DNA of 64,000 nt from Oopsacas minuta. Its lineage: Eukaryota; Porifera; Hexactinellida; Lyssacinosida; Leucopsacidae. The stretch lies in contig JAKMXF010000302.1 of assembly GCA_024704765.1 (NCBI GenBank), positions 186,001 through 250,000 on the forward strand, read 5' to 3'. A program made the position numbers and the translations under genes. The notes beneath the pieces were generated by a model, which worked only from the letters and a program-made list of their open reading frames with translations, was not told where the DNA came from and did no database searches. Below are positions 63,882-64,000 of the stretch, in pieces. Numbering within the stretch: position 1 is the stretch's first letter; the number at the start of each line of letters is the position of its first letter.

Positions 63882-64000
63882 TTAATAATGAAAGAAAATA
63901 TCAAAGTTTCCTTGATCATCTGATTCAATGCTAATATCAAAATCATCTTCCTCATTCATAAGCTCGATTAATCTTTTTTCTAAATTGACAATTAAGCCTT
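63882..64000 (-). CDS. 3' end of an unidentified protein-coding gene (runs off right edge)
   Basis: A minus-strand frame open at 64000 runs for 39 codons to a stop at 63884-63882. The deduced C-terminus is acidic and ends DDQGNFDIFFHY, preceded by an amphipathic helix (LEKRLIELMNEEDD). The protein-like composition and clean stop suggest a real terminal exon, but 38 residues are too few to assign a family. Confidence 0.4.
   Translation of the reverse strand, partial: GLIVNLEKRLIELMNEEDDFDISIESDDQGNFDIFFHY

Overview
The window comes from the nuclear genome of a very compact, A+T-rich animal. The gene set is metazoan: NUP88, TLNRD1, WDR46, an MTMR2-class myotubularin, EXOC4, a CYP4-like P450, RRN3, UBE2U, DPM3, SLC25A46, MEIOB, NSF, NOP9, ALG13, PHPT1, RRP12, GON4L, a TRIM-NHL protein, mL54, TGS1, histone H2A with a 3' histone stem-loop, a Ras-family GTPase and RhoA. 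Genes lie tens to hundreds of bases apart. Most are intronless or carry a few GT-AG introns of roughly 50-100 bp. A compact, intron-poor invertebrate such as a glass sponge or another miniaturised lineage would fit, but the phylum cannot be fixed without a database search.

Layout. 1-4.3 kb: NUP88 (runs off the left edge), NAA38, TLNRD1 and imidazolonepropionase. 4.4-9.9 kb: WDR46, whose 3.8-kb intron holds two opposite-strand genes, HADHA and a glutathionyl-hydroquinone-reductase-like protein. 10.6-16.2 kb: myotubularin and EXOC4. 17-24 kb: P450, a four-TM orphan, RRN3 and a disordered orphan. 24-32.7 kb: a seven-exon Ras gene, a UBE2U orthologue that has lost its catalytic cysteine, DPM3, a 905-residue disordered orphan and SLC25A46. 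32.9-40 kb: MEIOB and NSF head to head, an NHL protein and NOP9. 40-46 kb: a divergent pair of paralogous multi-TM (about 7TM) orphans, a YAE1-like protein, ALG13, a possible beta-propeller orphan and two tandem PHPT1 genes. 46-55 kb: RRP12 and GON4L start codons only 40 bp apart, and GON4L's 2-kb intron carries a complete antisense TRIM-NHL gene. 55-64 kb: an orphan signal-peptide/TM protein with a 9-nt first coding exon, mL54, TGS1, a foldback element, H2A, RhoA and the 3' end of an unidentified gene.

Themes. Many genes serve ribosome and RNA production (WDR46, RRN3, NOP9, RRP12, TGS1, mL54, probably YAE1). Two serve ER N-glycosylation (DPM3, ALG13). Others serve membrane traffic and lipid signalling (EXOC4, NSF, myotubularin, RhoA). 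The only introns longer than about 0.3 kb that I could reconstruct are the two that contain whole genes. The strongest leads are the nested-gene introns, the 40-bp divergent promoter, the pseudo-E2 UBE2U, the multi-TM pair, the altered H2A tail and the possible operon-like gene chains. Splice junctions were placed by eye from GT-AG sites, reading phase and family conservation; no search was run.
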